From Candidatus Woesearchaeota archaeon (GTDB lineage: Archaea; Nanobdellota; Nanobdellia; Woesearchaeales; UBA10216): 64,000 nt of DNA. A program made the translations under genes and the position numbers. Numbering within the stretch: the stretch's first letter is position 1; each line of letters opens with the position of its first letter. The notes under the pieces were generated by a model. That model saw only the letters and a list, made by a program, of their open reading frames with translations. It ran no database searches and was not told where the DNA came from. This document shows, piece by piece, positions 1 through 7,642 of this stretch. The DNA lies in contig JACPBS010000005.1 of the NCBI GenBank assembly GCA_016180195.1, forward strand, positions 1-64,000. The letters are read 5' to 3'.

Positions 1-156
1 GAACACAAAGAATTGCATTCTTGTGCCCAATTGTCAAAACAATTTGGGTTTCGCCCTAAAGGGCGGGGCTTTGAACCCAAGGCGAAATTTATTTGTAACA
101 AAACGGGAAATTTCCCATAGGAAAAAATTTATCTATATTCTGTTTTTCCTGTTTAG
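1..156. other. Intergenic region with four consecutive inverted repeats
   Basis: No credible gene is seen here. Four inverted repeats follow one another: 4-13 with 17-25 (one bulge), 26-34 with 39-48 (one bulge), CGCCCT at 52-57 with AGGGCG at 60-65, and the perfect palindrome GGGAAATTTCCC at 105-116. An AT-rich TATA-like stretch at about 126-135 lies at a leaderless-promoter distance from the ATG at 157. The hairpins could be the 3' end of a transcript beyond the window edge, or a structured RNA. The sequence cannot tell these apart. Confidence 0.45.
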
Positions 157-351
157 ATGCGTGTTTTTATTGAGCGTGAAAAAAGGAGGAAAAACATTTC
201 TTATTCCGGAACTGTTTCAGGCCTTCTTAAGAAGCTGTCCTTGAATTCTGAAACAGTTCTTGTCGTCCGCAATGAGTTTCTGCTGTCGTCAGACGAACTG
301 GTTTCAAATAGGGACAGTATCCGGATATTAAGCGTTATTTCTGGTGGCTAG
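157..351 (+). CDS. ThiS/MoaD/SAMP-type ubiquitin-like protein
   Basis: A 64-residue beta-grasp protein that ends in the diagnostic Gly-Gly (ILSVISGG). In this family the C-terminal glycine is adenylated by an E1-like enzyme and then either carries sulfur as a thiocarboxylate (ThiS, MoaD, tRNA thiolation) or is conjugated to lysines (archaeal SAMPs). The pattern of a short N-terminal strand, the LNSETVLVVRN region and a final strand before GG matches ThiS-like proteins. The sequence does not show whether it is a sulfur carrier or a modifier, and no E1 is present in the window. There is no Shine-Dalgarno; a TATA-like stretch about 25 nt upstream suggests a leaderless mRNA. Its last 24 nt overlap the 3' end of the convergent HAM1 gene. 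Confidence 0.8.
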   Translation: MRVFIEREKRRKNISYSGTVSGLLKKLSLNSETVLVVRNEFLLSSDELVSNRDSIRILSVISGG

Positions 352-873
352 GTATTCTTTCAGCCTTTTTATGGATTCGATCCTGAATCTCCCGGGATCT
401 CCGGGCTTTTTTGATTCTGAATAGGTTTTGTTTTTGCTTTTTGGGATGAATATGAAATCGTTTCCCCAGCCGTTTTTTCCCCTCTCTTTTTCTGATATTC
501 TCCCTTCTTCAGTCCCTATGAAGCATAGTGGCTGCTTGTCTGGCTCGCAATAGCCTATTGCCGACCTGTATTGGCATTTCCTGTTCTTTACGCCTTTCAT
601 TAGCTTCAGTATCCCCTCGTTCCCTATTCTTTTGGTGATGTATTTGGATGATGTTCCCGGAAAGCCGTTTAGCGCGTCAATGAACAATCCTGAATCCTCG
701 ACGATGACTGTTTTTCCGAGCCTTCTTGAAAGTGTCATTGCCGCGGTTTTTGATATTTCGCAGGGGTCATCTGCCTTTAGTTCGGGGTATTCGAGTTTTA
801 ATACCTCTATCTTTGGCAGGAGGTTCTTGAATTCCGATTCCTTGTTCTTGTTGCTTGTTACAAATGTTATCAT
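328..873 (-). CDS. rdgB: Non-canonical purine NTP pyrophosphatase (HAM1/RdgB family)
   Basis: 181 residues, a normal length for the family. It hydrolyses dITP, ITP and XTP to the monophosphate plus pyrophosphate, cleansing the nucleotide pool. Visible marks are the N-terminal TSNKNKESEF (residues 6-15, usually TxNxxKxxE) and EDSGLFIDALNGFPG (59-73) with the catalytic-site Asp-Ser-Gly. The start codon overlaps the stop of the upstream CorA-like gene by 4 nt, so the two are probably co-transcribed. The 3' end overlaps the convergent ubiquitin-like gene. Confidence 0.93.
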   Translation of the reverse strand: MITFVTSNKNKESEFKNLLPKIEVLKLEYPELKADDPCEISKTAAMTLSRRLGKTVIVEDSGLFIDALNGFPGTSSKYITKRIGNEGILKLMKGVKNRKCQYRSAIGYCEPDKQPLCFIGTEEGRISEKERGKNGWGNDFIFIPKSKNKTYSESKKPGDPGRFRIESIKRLKEYLATRNNA

Positions 874-1835
874 CGTTTCTCGAATATCTTGTATATCAGG
901 TATGAAATTGCTGAAGAAAAGACTATCAGTCCAAGCAGCACATAGAATGCATTGTCGCCTGACACGATTGGCACGTTTTTGACATTCATTGAGAAGATGC
1001 TGGTTATTATGTTTGGAAGGGTTGAAAGCAGGGCTACCAGGGCAACTATCTTCATGAAATAATTTAATTCGTTGCTCGCTATTGTTGATTGCATGTTGAA
1101 TAGGTTTGATAGCAGCTCACGCTGTATCTTTTCAGTATCCAGTATCTGGAGGGCGTCAAAGTAAAGCTCCGAGAAGTGTTTCCTGTCGTCGTGGCTGAGG
1201 AGCTTGTAGTAGCTTTTCCTGAGCTCATTCAGAACCTCGATGTTCGCTATTATTGCCTGGTTGAAGTAGCTTAGGGATATGCTTGAGTCGTATATCTTTT
1301 GTATGTTCTGGTTTGATAGGGCCTTGTAGTCCTTGAACAGGTCTATCCTTACGGAGATTCTGTCTATGAAGTGCAGGAATTCGTCATTTACCTTGTCAAG
1401 GATGTAGAATATGAAGTATCCTATTGGCTTTTTGAAGAGAAATTTTCTTTTGTTTTCCAGGAGTGCTGTTGACAGGTCGCTCAGTATCTTGTTCGGGCCT
1501 CTTTCTATTGTTATTACCTGGTTTCCGTACGCGTAGATGTAGATTGGGGAGGTAAGTATTTCATCTCCTTCCTTTGAGGGTGAGCTGTAAACTATCTTGA
1601 GGTGCTTGTTCACGCTTACCCTGCTTCTTTCCTCCTCTTCTATTGACTCCTTGAATTCGTCAACGCTAAGGCTTGTTAGCTCGGCAAGAACGCCTATTTC
1701 ATCGTTCTCCGGCCTGATTACCCTTATCCATACAGTTCCTTTTCCTGCAGAATCAATGAATTCCTTTGTCTTTTTTAAGTCTAGGTGCTCGAGCCTTTCT
1801 ATTTTCTCGGCTTGCATTTGGAATAATTCTATCAT
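870..1835 (-). CDS. corA: CorA-like divalent cation channel with a variant GMN motif
   Basis: 321 residues with the CorA architecture: a soluble N-terminal alpha/beta domain, a long helical stalk (about 150-255) and two C-terminal transmembrane helices (about 258-282 and 295-315) followed by a short basic tail. CorA proteins form pentameric Mg2+ or Co2+ channels in the cytoplasmic membrane. The signature Gly-Met-Asn at the end of TM1 reads Phe-Ser-Met-Asn here (S282 M283 N284). This Gly-to-Ser change at the selectivity loop could alter ion choice. ZntB and other CorA relatives also vary at this site, so the transported ion is not assigned. First gene of a two-gene unit with rdgB. Confidence 0.88.
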   Translation of the reverse strand: MIELFQMQAEKIERLEHLDLKKTKEFIDSAGKGTVWIRVIRPENDEIGVLAELTSLSVDEFKESIEEEERSRVSVNKHLKIVYSSPSKEGDEILTSPIYIYAYGNQVITIERGPNKILSDLSTALLENKRKFLFKKPIGYFIFYILDKVNDEFLHFIDRISVRIDLFKDYKALSNQNIQKIYDSSISLSYFNQAIIANIEVLNELRKSYYKLLSHDDRKHFSELYFDALQILDTEKIQRELLSNLFNMQSTIASNELNYFMKIVALVALLSTLPNIITSIFSMNVKNVPIVSGDNAFYVLLGLIVFSSAISYLIYKIFEKR

Positions 1836-1866
1836 TGAAAAAAAGTTGTCTTCTATTTATAAAAAA

Positions 1867-4068
1867 TTAACCTTTTGAGAAATCGCAGATTTTCCCTTTG
1901 AATATCGCCACATAATCTTCCAGCTTCATCTTTATAGACCTCGTGTGTGAGCCTGCGTTGAATGCGATCATGCTGTTTTCTGTTAGTGACTTGTCAACAT
2001 AAGTCTCGATTCCGAAGATAATGCCTGTTGGGGGAACGGATCCTATGCTGCATCCTGTTGCGGCCTCAACCTCTTTTGGCGTTGCAAGCCTCAAATCGTT
2101 TGAATTGGTTATTTTCTTTAGCTTTTCAAGGTCTGCTTCCTTTTGCGCCGAGGTCACGCCCATTATGTATTTTCCGGACGATTTGAGGATTAGTGCCCTT
2201 GCTCCCTGTTTGAGTTCGGTTCCCCTTGCCTCTGCAGCTTCCTGGGAAGTGAATGCTGCTTTGTGCTCAATGATCTCATATTCTGCTTTGTTATTTTCGA
2301 GAATTCCTTTCAGCCTTTCAATGGCGGTTGGCTGTTTGTTTTCGAATTTTAGATGCAGTTCAATCAGCTGCCGTTGCTCAAGTTCTGATGGTGAACCATC
2401 CATCGGGTTTTCAGCGGCTTTCGTTTTTGGAAAGGCTATGACTTCTCTTATGTCGTTGAATCCCTGCATCAGGGCAACCAGCCTGTCAAGGCCAAGGCCC
2501 ATTCCGCCGTGCGGCGGCCCCCCGTATCTATATGCTTCAAGTAGGAATCCGAACCTTTTTTTTGCAGATTCCCTGTCTATCCCTACAACGCCGAATGCCT
2601 TTTCCTGTATTGCTGGCCTGTTTATCCTTATTGCCCCTGATCCGAGTTCAATGCCGTTCAGGACGATATCGTACAGTTCCCCCTTTACTTTCTCAGGGTT
2701 TTTTTCCATGATTTCGATGTGTTCTTTTTTCGGCATGCAGAATGGGTTGTGGTTGAAGTCCCACTTGTTTTCATCCTCTTTCCATTCGAACATTGGAAAA
2801 TCAGTAACCCAGCAGAACCTGAATTGGTTTTCCTTTATCATGCCGTGCTCGCTTGCAAGTTTCTCCCTTAGCTTTGAAAGTATTTCGTTGGTTTTTGCTT
2901 TTTTGTCTGCTATGAAAAACAGGAAACCTCGCTTTGCCTTTGTTTTTGAAATGATTTCGTGCTGGATTTCTTCAGTGAAATATTTGGTTATTGAGCTTTC
3001 AAGGCCGCCTTCGGTAACCTTCATCCATGCGAGGCCCTTTGCACCCTGCGTTTTTGACCATTCGATCAGCTGGTCTATCTCATTCCTTGAGATTTCTTTC
3101 TCGAAATTGATGCATTTGATGGATTCAGCATCCTTGAATACGTTGAAATCCGATCTTTTGCATATATCGGTAACGTTCGTTAGCATTAAGCCGAATCTCA
3201 GGTCAGGTTTGTCTGTCCCGTAAAGGTCCATGGATTGGTCGTGCGTCAGTCTAGGGAATTCCTCCAAGTCCACTCTTAGCACTTTCTTGAATATGTGCTT
3301 GTACATTCCTTCCACAAGATTCATTACGTCTTCCTGTTCCACGAAGGACATTTCAAGGTCTATCTGGGTGTGTTCAGGCTGCCTGTCAGCTCTCAGGTCC
3401 TCATCTCTTAGGCATCTTGCTATCTGGAAGTACCTGTCCATTCCGGCTATCATCAGTATCTGCTTGTATATCTGTGGGCTTTGCGGAAGCGCGTAGAATT
3501 TTCGTGCGTGTATTCTGGACGGGACAACGTAATCCCTCGCTCCCTCAGGGGTTGATCGTATCAGGATCGGGGTTTCTATTTCTATGAATCCGTTTTTTGA
3601 CAGGTATTCCCTTGCAGATTCCGTTACAGTGTGCCTGAATGCAAGCCGTGATTGCATTATTGGTCTGCGCAGGTCAAGATACCTGTATTTCAGCCTGGTT
3701 TCTTCGCTGGCAACAACCCTGTCCTCTATCTCTATCGGCGGGGTTTCTGATTCATTAAGTATCTCAAGGTGGTCTGCAAGCAGTTCTATGTCGCCTGTTT
3801 TCAGGTCCGGGTTTCTCATTCCCTCAGGTCTTTTCCTTATCTTGCCTTCCACTTTCAGAACGAATTCCCTTCCAAGGCTCTCTGCTTTTTTATGCACTTC
3901 CCTGTTATGTGACGGATCGAACACTGCCTGGGTCAGCCCGTATCTATCCCTTAAATCAATGAAGATTATTCCTCCATGGTCCCTTCTGGATTGGGCCCAT
4001 CCGCAAAGGATGGCTTTTTTCCCTATGTTTTTCTGGTTCAGTTCGCCGCAGGTATGGGTTCTAAGCAT
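1867..4068 (-). CDS. aspS: Bacterial-type aspartyl-tRNA synthetase fused to a YbaK-like deacylase domain
   Basis: 733 residues from the ATG at 4068, which begins MLRTHTCGEL like bacterial AspRS. A longer in-frame extension to 4245 would overrun the neighbouring promoter and gene and is not used. Order: OB-fold anticodon-binding domain (1-105), class II core with motif 2 (RCLRDEDLRADRQ), a GAD insertion (about 290-410) found in bacterial AspRS and archaeal GatE, and motif 3 (GGMGLGLDRLVAL). An extra domain of about 150 residues (about 581-733) then resembles the YbaK/ProX aminoacyl-tRNA deacylase family (TSQEAAEARG, ALILKS, GSVPPTGIIFG). Archaea normally carry the short archaeal AspRS, so acquisition from bacteria is likely. 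The appended domain could clear mischarged tRNA. A TATA box at 4091-4098 sits 23 nt upstream of the ATG. Confidence 0.93.
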   Translation of the reverse strand: MLRTHTCGELNQKNIGKKAILCGWAQSRRDHGGIIFIDLRDRYGLTQAVFDPSHNREVHKKAESLGREFVLKVEGKIRKRPEGMRNPDLKTGDIELLADHLEILNESETPPIEIEDRVVASEETRLKYRYLDLRRPIMQSRLAFRHTVTESAREYLSKNGFIEIETPILIRSTPEGARDYVVPSRIHARKFYALPQSPQIYKQILMIAGMDRYFQIARCLRDEDLRADRQPEHTQIDLEMSFVEQEDVMNLVEGMYKHIFKKVLRVDLEEFPRLTHDQSMDLYGTDKPDLRFGLMLTNVTDICKRSDFNVFKDAESIKCINFEKEISRNEIDQLIEWSKTQGAKGLAWMKVTEGGLESSITKYFTEEIQHEIISKTKAKRGFLFFIADKKAKTNEILSKLREKLASEHGMIKENQFRFCWVTDFPMFEWKEDENKWDFNHNPFCMPKKEHIEIMEKNPEKVKGELYDIVLNGIELGSGAIRINRPAIQEKAFGVVGIDRESAKKRFGFLLEAYRYGGPPHGGMGLGLDRLVALMQGFNDIREVIAFPKTKAAENPMDGSPSELEQRQLIELHLKFENKQPTAIERLKGILENNKAEYEIIEHKAAFTSQEAAEARGTELKQGARALILKSSGKYIMGVTSAQKEADLEKLKKITNSNDLRLATPKEVEAATGCSIGSVPPTGIIFGIETYVDKSLTENSMIAFNAGSHTRSIKMKLEDYVAIFKGKICDFSKG

Positions 4069-4090
4069 TCGGACTGTAATTTTGATATTG

Positions 4091-4098
4091 TTTATAAA
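4091..4098 (-). promoter_or_regulatory. TATA box of aspS
   Basis: TTTATAAA reading on the minus strand, 23 nt from the aspS ATG at 4068. The distance implies a transcript that starts at or very near the start codon. Confidence 0.6.
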
Positions 4099-4200
4099 AA
4101 TTTTTATTGAATTAAAATTTTCTTTCTGCCATGTTAAAAAGAACCCTATTGGCTTGAATTTTTTACTACTGCTTAAATACAATTTTTTCCCGGAAAAGTT

Positions 4201-4208
4201 TTTATATG
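4201..4208 (+). promoter_or_regulatory. TATA box of the 4230 gene
   Basis: TTTATATG, 22 nt upstream of the ATG at 4230, within a very AT-rich stretch. It fits a leaderless transcript and supports choosing the ATG over the in-frame TTG at 4224. Confidence 0.55.
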
Positions 4209-4229
4209 TGATTCCAGAAAGATTTGGCA

Positions 4230-4784
4230 ATGGCTGATGATTCAAATCTGGCTGAAAAGATTGTTAATCACGCCCAGAAAACCTTTGAGGAATTCGATGC
4301 AAGAAAAGAATCATTAACGCAGTTGGACGAATTGCTTGCAGAGTTGATAAAAAGGAAGGGTGCGCATAAGCCCGGTGATTACCCGTCTTTACATTTTTTT
4401 CTTTATGGATGCTCTGGATTAAGAAACAGGTTATTCACTTCCGTAGATGAATTGTATCGGGGCATGACTGTTTCGCTCAAATGGTACGCCGGACCAGAAA
4501 ATAAGGAAAAAATAAGGGTTATTGATCTTAAAGCTCAAGCCGAAAATATAAGGAAAAGGTATTTCAGCAGGTGGATCAAGGATCTTTGGATTGTTAGCGA
4601 TTCTTTCGATAAGTTGAAGAAAGCTAAAGACGATTTGAAAAATGGCAGCGCAGATGCAAAGGCTAAGAATGAGATCATTAAGCTTGCCGAGGAAATAATC
4701 AAATTGTTTAAGCACATCATAGACAGTACAAATAGCACAGTCAACCGTCTTGATAAGCTATTTAAGGAATTGCCTGCTAAGTAA
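4230..4784 (+). CDS. Hypothetical all-helical protein
   Basis: 184 residues, not recognised. It is rich in Lys, Glu, Leu and Ala, with long predicted helices at both ends (about 5-40 and 100-180), and has no signal peptide or membrane segment. The middle carries a more hydrophobic patch (SLHFFLYGCSGLRNRLF, about 50-66). The ATG at 4230 is preferred to the TTG at 4224 because the TATA box lies 22 nt upstream. It is divergent from aspS and its 3' end is 4 nt from the convergent acs stop. It has its own promoter, so it is probably monocistronic. No function is assigned. Confidence 0.8.
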   Translation: MADDSNLAEKIVNHAQKTFEEFDARKESLTQLDELLAELIKRKGAHKPGDYPSLHFFLYGCSGLRNRLFTSVDELYRGMTVSLKWYAGPENKEKIRVIDLKAQAENIRKRYFSRWIKDLWIVSDSFDKLKKAKDDLKNGSADAKAKNEIIKLAEEIIKLFKHIIDSTNSTVNRLDKLFKELPAK

Positions 4785-4788
4785 AAAT

Positions 4789-6486
4789 CTAGTATTCTTC
4801 CAGCGTAGAAAGATCCCCTACTGGAAGCCCCAGTTCCCTTGCTTTTAGGACCCTTCTCATTATCTTCCCGCTCCTTGTCTTGGGCAACGATTCTACGAAC
4901 GCTATTTCCCGCGGGTATGCGTGTCCTGCGAGCCTTGATTTTATGAATTCCTTTATCTCGTTCTCGAGCTGCGGTGATGGGCTGAATCCAGGCCTTAGCT
5001 TGAGGAATGCCTTTATTATTTCCCCCCTTGTCGGATCTGGTTTTCCTATTACCCCTGCTTCTGCGACTGCCTTGTGCTCTATGAGTGCGCTTTCAACCTC
5101 GAACGGGCCAACCCTTTCACCTGCTGTTTTTATGACGTCATCAGCTCTTCCTATGAACCAGAAGTATCCGTCCTTGTCCATCTTTGCGCGGTCGCCTGAG
5201 ATATACCACCCGCCCTTGAAGTATTCCTCATACTTCTTCGGGTTGTTCCATATTACCTTCATCATGGATGGCCAGCCTGGCTTTATAGCGAGGTTGCCTT
5301 CTTCTCCGATTGGAAGCTCCTTCCCTGCATCATCTACTATTGATGCTGTTATGCCTGGAAAGGGCTTGCCCATTGATCCGATTTTCATGTCAAGGCATAT
5401 GTAGTTGCAGATAAGCATGCCTCCTGTTTCGGTTTGCCACCAAGTGTCATGGAAGGCAAGCCCGAATGCCTTGATTCCCCATCTTATTGCTTCAGGGTTT
5501 AGTGGTTCTCCAACGCTGCACATGTGCCTTAGGCTGCTCATATCATATTTCTTGTACGATTCTCCTGACTGCATCAGCATCCTTATGGCTGTTGGTGCCG
5601 TATACCATATTGTAACCTTGTGTTTTTGTATCAGGCTGTACCATTTTTCCGGGTCAAACCTGCCTTCATGCACTAGTGTCGTTGCGCCGTTGCTCCAGTT
5701 TCCAAGTATTTCATATGCTATTCCTGTTACCCATCCGGGGTCTGCGGTGCACCAGTATATGTCATCATCCTGAAGGTCAAGCACCCATTTGGCGGTCATG
5801 TGCTGGTGCATTATTGCCCAGTGGCAATGAACAACGCCTTTCGGCTTTCCTGTGGTGCCTGAAGTATAAAGCATGAATGCGTTCTCTTCAGGGTCCATCC
5901 TTGCAACATCGAATTTGTCAGGCATCTTTTTTGCTTCAGAAAACGGGATTGTGTCATGTGTTGCTTTTTCAGAATCAGTCAGGATTATGTGCCTTAGTTC
6001 GGGCAATTCGTGCCTTACTGCGTCCACCCTTTTCTTTAGTTCGCTGTTTGTTATGAGTATGCTTGCGCCGCTGTCTTTTAGCCTGTCCTTTATGGCATCA
6101 GGCCCAAATGCGGAGAACATTGTTCCTGCAATCGCTCCTGTCTTCACAATTCCGAGAAAGCCTATGTAAAGTTCAGGCACCCTTGGGAGGAATATGAATG
6201 CCCGGTCTCCTTTTTTTATTCCGAGTTCCACCAGTAGGTTGGCAAACCTGTTTGTCTCTTCCCTGAGGTCGTTGAATGTGTATTTCCTTTCTTCCTTCTC
6301 TCCTTCCCAGATGAGCGCTATCTTGTTCTTTCTCCATGTTGTGCAGTGCCTGTCTATGGCGTTATGGGCAGCATTGATTTTCCCGTTCCACATCTCGATT
6401 TGCTTTTCTGCACTATACTGGTTTTTCGTGTACTCATTCAGGTTTGGAGTTTTTCCCGGGGTTTTCTTGAATATTTCCTCGTCCAT
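4789..6486 (-). CDS. acsA: AMP-forming acetyl-CoA synthetase
   Basis: 565 residues of the ANL superfamily. Acetate plus ATP gives acetyl-AMP, which is then transferred to CoA to give acetyl-CoA. The P-loop YTSGTTGKPKG is at 207-217. DTWWQTE is at 347-353, with the Trp that narrows the acyl pocket to acetate/propionate in Acs. The hinge region (GDRAKMDKDGYFWFIGRADD) follows, and the catalytic C-terminal lysine is in TRSGKIMRR (K541), which acetyltransferases modify in other Acs proteins. A close propionyl- or acyl-CoA synthetase role cannot be excluded. It is divergent from a TrmB regulator, with a TATA box 24 nt upstream of its ATG. Confidence 0.93.
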   Translation of the reverse strand: MDEEIFKKTPGKTPNLNEYTKNQYSAEKQIEMWNGKINAAHNAIDRHCTTWRKNKIALIWEGEKEERKYTFNDLREETNRFANLLVELGIKKGDRAFIFLPRVPELYIGFLGIVKTGAIAGTMFSAFGPDAIKDRLKDSGASILITNSELKKRVDAVRHELPELRHIILTDSEKATHDTIPFSEAKKMPDKFDVARMDPEENAFMLYTSGTTGKPKGVVHCHWAIMHQHMTAKWVLDLQDDDIYWCTADPGWVTGIAYEILGNWSNGATTLVHEGRFDPEKWYSLIQKHKVTIWYTAPTAIRMLMQSGESYKKYDMSSLRHMCSVGEPLNPEAIRWGIKAFGLAFHDTWWQTETGGMLICNYICLDMKIGSMGKPFPGITASIVDDAGKELPIGEEGNLAIKPGWPSMMKVIWNNPKKYEEYFKGGWYISGDRAKMDKDGYFWFIGRADDVIKTAGERVGPFEVESALIEHKAVAEAGVIGKPDPTRGEIIKAFLKLRPGFSPSPQLENEIKEFIKSRLAGHAYPREIAFVESLPKTRSGKIMRRVLKARELGLPVGDLSTLEEY

Positions 6487-6509
6487 TAATCTTTTTTTGT
6501 TGTTTCTCG

Positions 6510-6518
6510 CTTATAAAA
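6510..6518 (-). promoter_or_regulatory. TATA box of acsA
   Basis: TTTTATAAG on the minus strand, ending 24 nt before the acsA ATG (6486). It abuts one arm of the inverted repeat at 6518-6541. Confidence 0.6.
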
Positions 6519-6541
6519 CTTTTTAATTCCGGGCAAAAAGT
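6518..6541. promoter_or_regulatory. Inverted repeat between the acsA and trmB promoters
   Basis: ACTTTTT (6518-6524) and AAAAAGT (6535-6541) form a perfect 7-bp inverted repeat with a 10-bp spacer. It lies exactly between the two divergent TATA boxes. This is a good candidate operator for the TrmB-family protein encoded next to it, but binding is inferred from position only. Confidence 0.45.
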
Positions 6542-6545
6542 AACA

Positions 6546-6553
6546 TTTAAATA
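6546..6553 (+). promoter_or_regulatory. TATA box of the trmB-family gene
   Basis: TTTAAATA on the plus strand. Transcription would begin near 6578, leaving a 5' leader of about 25 nt that holds the Shine-Dalgarno AAGGAGG (6591-6597). Confidence 0.55.
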
Positions 6554-6603
6554 TTAGTTTAATTTGGTTGGTATTACTTGTTTGTAGTATAAGGAGGCTT
6601 AAC

Positions 6604-7428
6604 ATGATTATAAAGGAGGAGTTTTTGAGCAAGTTAAGGACTTATTTCTCATTAAACCTTTATGAAGTAAAGATTTGGACTGCGCTTCTGTCAAGGGGCG
6701 TTTCAACTGCCGGTGAGCTATCTGATATCGCGAATGTTCCTAGGTCAAGAAGCTATGATGTATTGGAAAGCCTTGAGAAGAAGGGCTTTGTTGTCATGAA
6801 ATTCGGGAAGCCGATAAAATACCTGGCAATCCCTCCCACTGATGTTGTTGAGCGGGTTAAGAAGCATATGAGGACTGAGGCTGATAGGAAGATTAAGAGG
6901 CTTGAGGAGCTTAGGAATACCGAGATACTGAATGAGCTTAAGGCTCTTCACAGCCAGGGTGTTGAGCTTGTCGAGCCTACAGATCTTTCCGGGTCGCTTA
7001 AGGGCAGGCATAATTTGTACAACCATTTGGATATGATGATTAAGAATGCTGAAAACTCCGTTACCATTATGACAACGTCTCAGGGGCTTGTGAGGAAGAT
7101 TGAGGGCCTTAAGCCGACCTTGGAGAAGATAAAGAAGAAGGGCGTGAAGATAAGGATAGCTGCTCCCATAACAAAGGATACCAAGGATGCGATCAGGGAT
7201 ATAGCTGAGGTCGCAGAAGTGCGCCATACCGACAATAAGGCCAGGTTCTGTATTATTGATGGCAAGGAATTGATGTTTATGGTTCTTGATGACAAGGAGG
7301 TTCATCCGACTTATGATGTTGGGATTTGGGTGAACACGCCTTTTTTTGCGTCCGCTCTTGAGAACCTTTTTGACCAGCACTGGCAGGGCATGAAGCCCGC
7401 CAATGAAGTCATTAAGAAGATGAATTAG
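6604..7428 (+). CDS. TrmB-family transcriptional regulator
   Basis: 274 residues from the ATG at 6604, chosen because AAGGAGG lies 6 nt upstream. An in-frame start at 6568 would ignore it. An N-terminal winged helix (about 10-80; YEVKIWTALLSRG, SRSYDVLESLEKKGFV) is followed by a coiled coil (about 85-120) and a PLD-like effector domain (about 135-270) typical of archaeal TrmB proteins, which sense sugars or other small molecules. It lacks the extra C-terminal sugar-binding domain of the longer TrmB proteins. Its divergent arrangement with acsA and the inverted repeat between them suggest control of acetate activation and of itself. The effector is unknown. Confidence 0.9.
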   Translation: MIIKEEFLSKLRTYFSLNLYEVKIWTALLSRGVSTAGELSDIANVPRSRSYDVLESLEKKGFVVMKFGKPIKYLAIPPTDVVERVKKHMRTEADRKIKRLEELRNTEILNELKALHSQGVELVEPTDLSGSLKGRHNLYNHLDMMIKNAENSVTIMTTSQGLVRKIEGLKPTLEKIKKKGVKIRIAAPITKDTKDAIRDIAEVAEVRHTDNKARFCIIDGKELMFMVLDDKEVHPTYDVGIWVNTPFFASALENLFDQHWQGMKPANEVIKKMN

Positions 7429-7517
7429 TAGCGCAAAAGTAACTCATAATAATCCTCTCTTACTAATCAGCATAAGTAACCCATAAAATTGTTATGTCTG
7501 ACATTAAATTAGGGTCC

Positions 7518-7592
7518 GTTCCGAAGGGGAGAGAAAAAAGAAGTTCACTTCAGTGAACCGAATCGGTTTCAGCAAATAACCGGGTTTTCAAT
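7518..7592 (+). repeat. Structured dispersed repeat, copy A
   Basis: The sequence matches the reverse complement of 60856-60929 with one mismatch over the first 58 nt and a slightly diverged tail. The core (7521-7566) runs CCGAAGGGGAGAG, an A run, the hairpin GTTCAC-TTCA-GTGAAC (7543-7558) and CGAATCGG (7559-7566). The end bases CCGA and TCGG can pair with each other. It lies between trmB and the pheS promoter. Confidence 0.75.
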
Positions 7593-7612
7593 TAGGCATA
7601 AATTAGGCAAAA

Positions 7613-7620
7613 TTTAAATA
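7613..7620 (+). promoter_or_regulatory. TATA box of pheS
   Basis: TTTAAATA, ending 23 nt before the pheS ATG at 7643. The two ATTAGGCA direct repeats sit just upstream, where a regulator could meet TFB. Confidence 0.6.
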
Positions 7621-7642
7621 CATTCTTTGAGTTTTTTCCCTG

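Larger units (their letters stand above)
7429..7642. other. Intergenic region with short direct repeats and the structured element
   Basis: This 214-nt gap holds AGTAACYCATAA twice (7438-7449 and 7475-7486), the hairpin element at 7518-7592, ATTAGGCA twice (7591-7598 and 7602-7609, one helical turn apart) and the pheS TATA box. No gene is seen. Confidence 0.55.

Noticed and set aside
23..244. 73-residue open frame on the plus strand at the window edge
   Set aside because: Composed of basic, low-complexity sequence read through four hairpins and overlapping the better-supported ubiquitin-like gene in another frame.
2021..3223. 400-residue open frame antisense to aspS
   Set aside because: Mirror of a strongly conserved gene; the Ser/Phe/Leu-rich composition is that of an antisense frame.
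4069..4245. N-terminal extension of AspRS
   Set aside because: It would cover both divergent promoters and the start of the next gene; the conserved AspRS start is at 4068.
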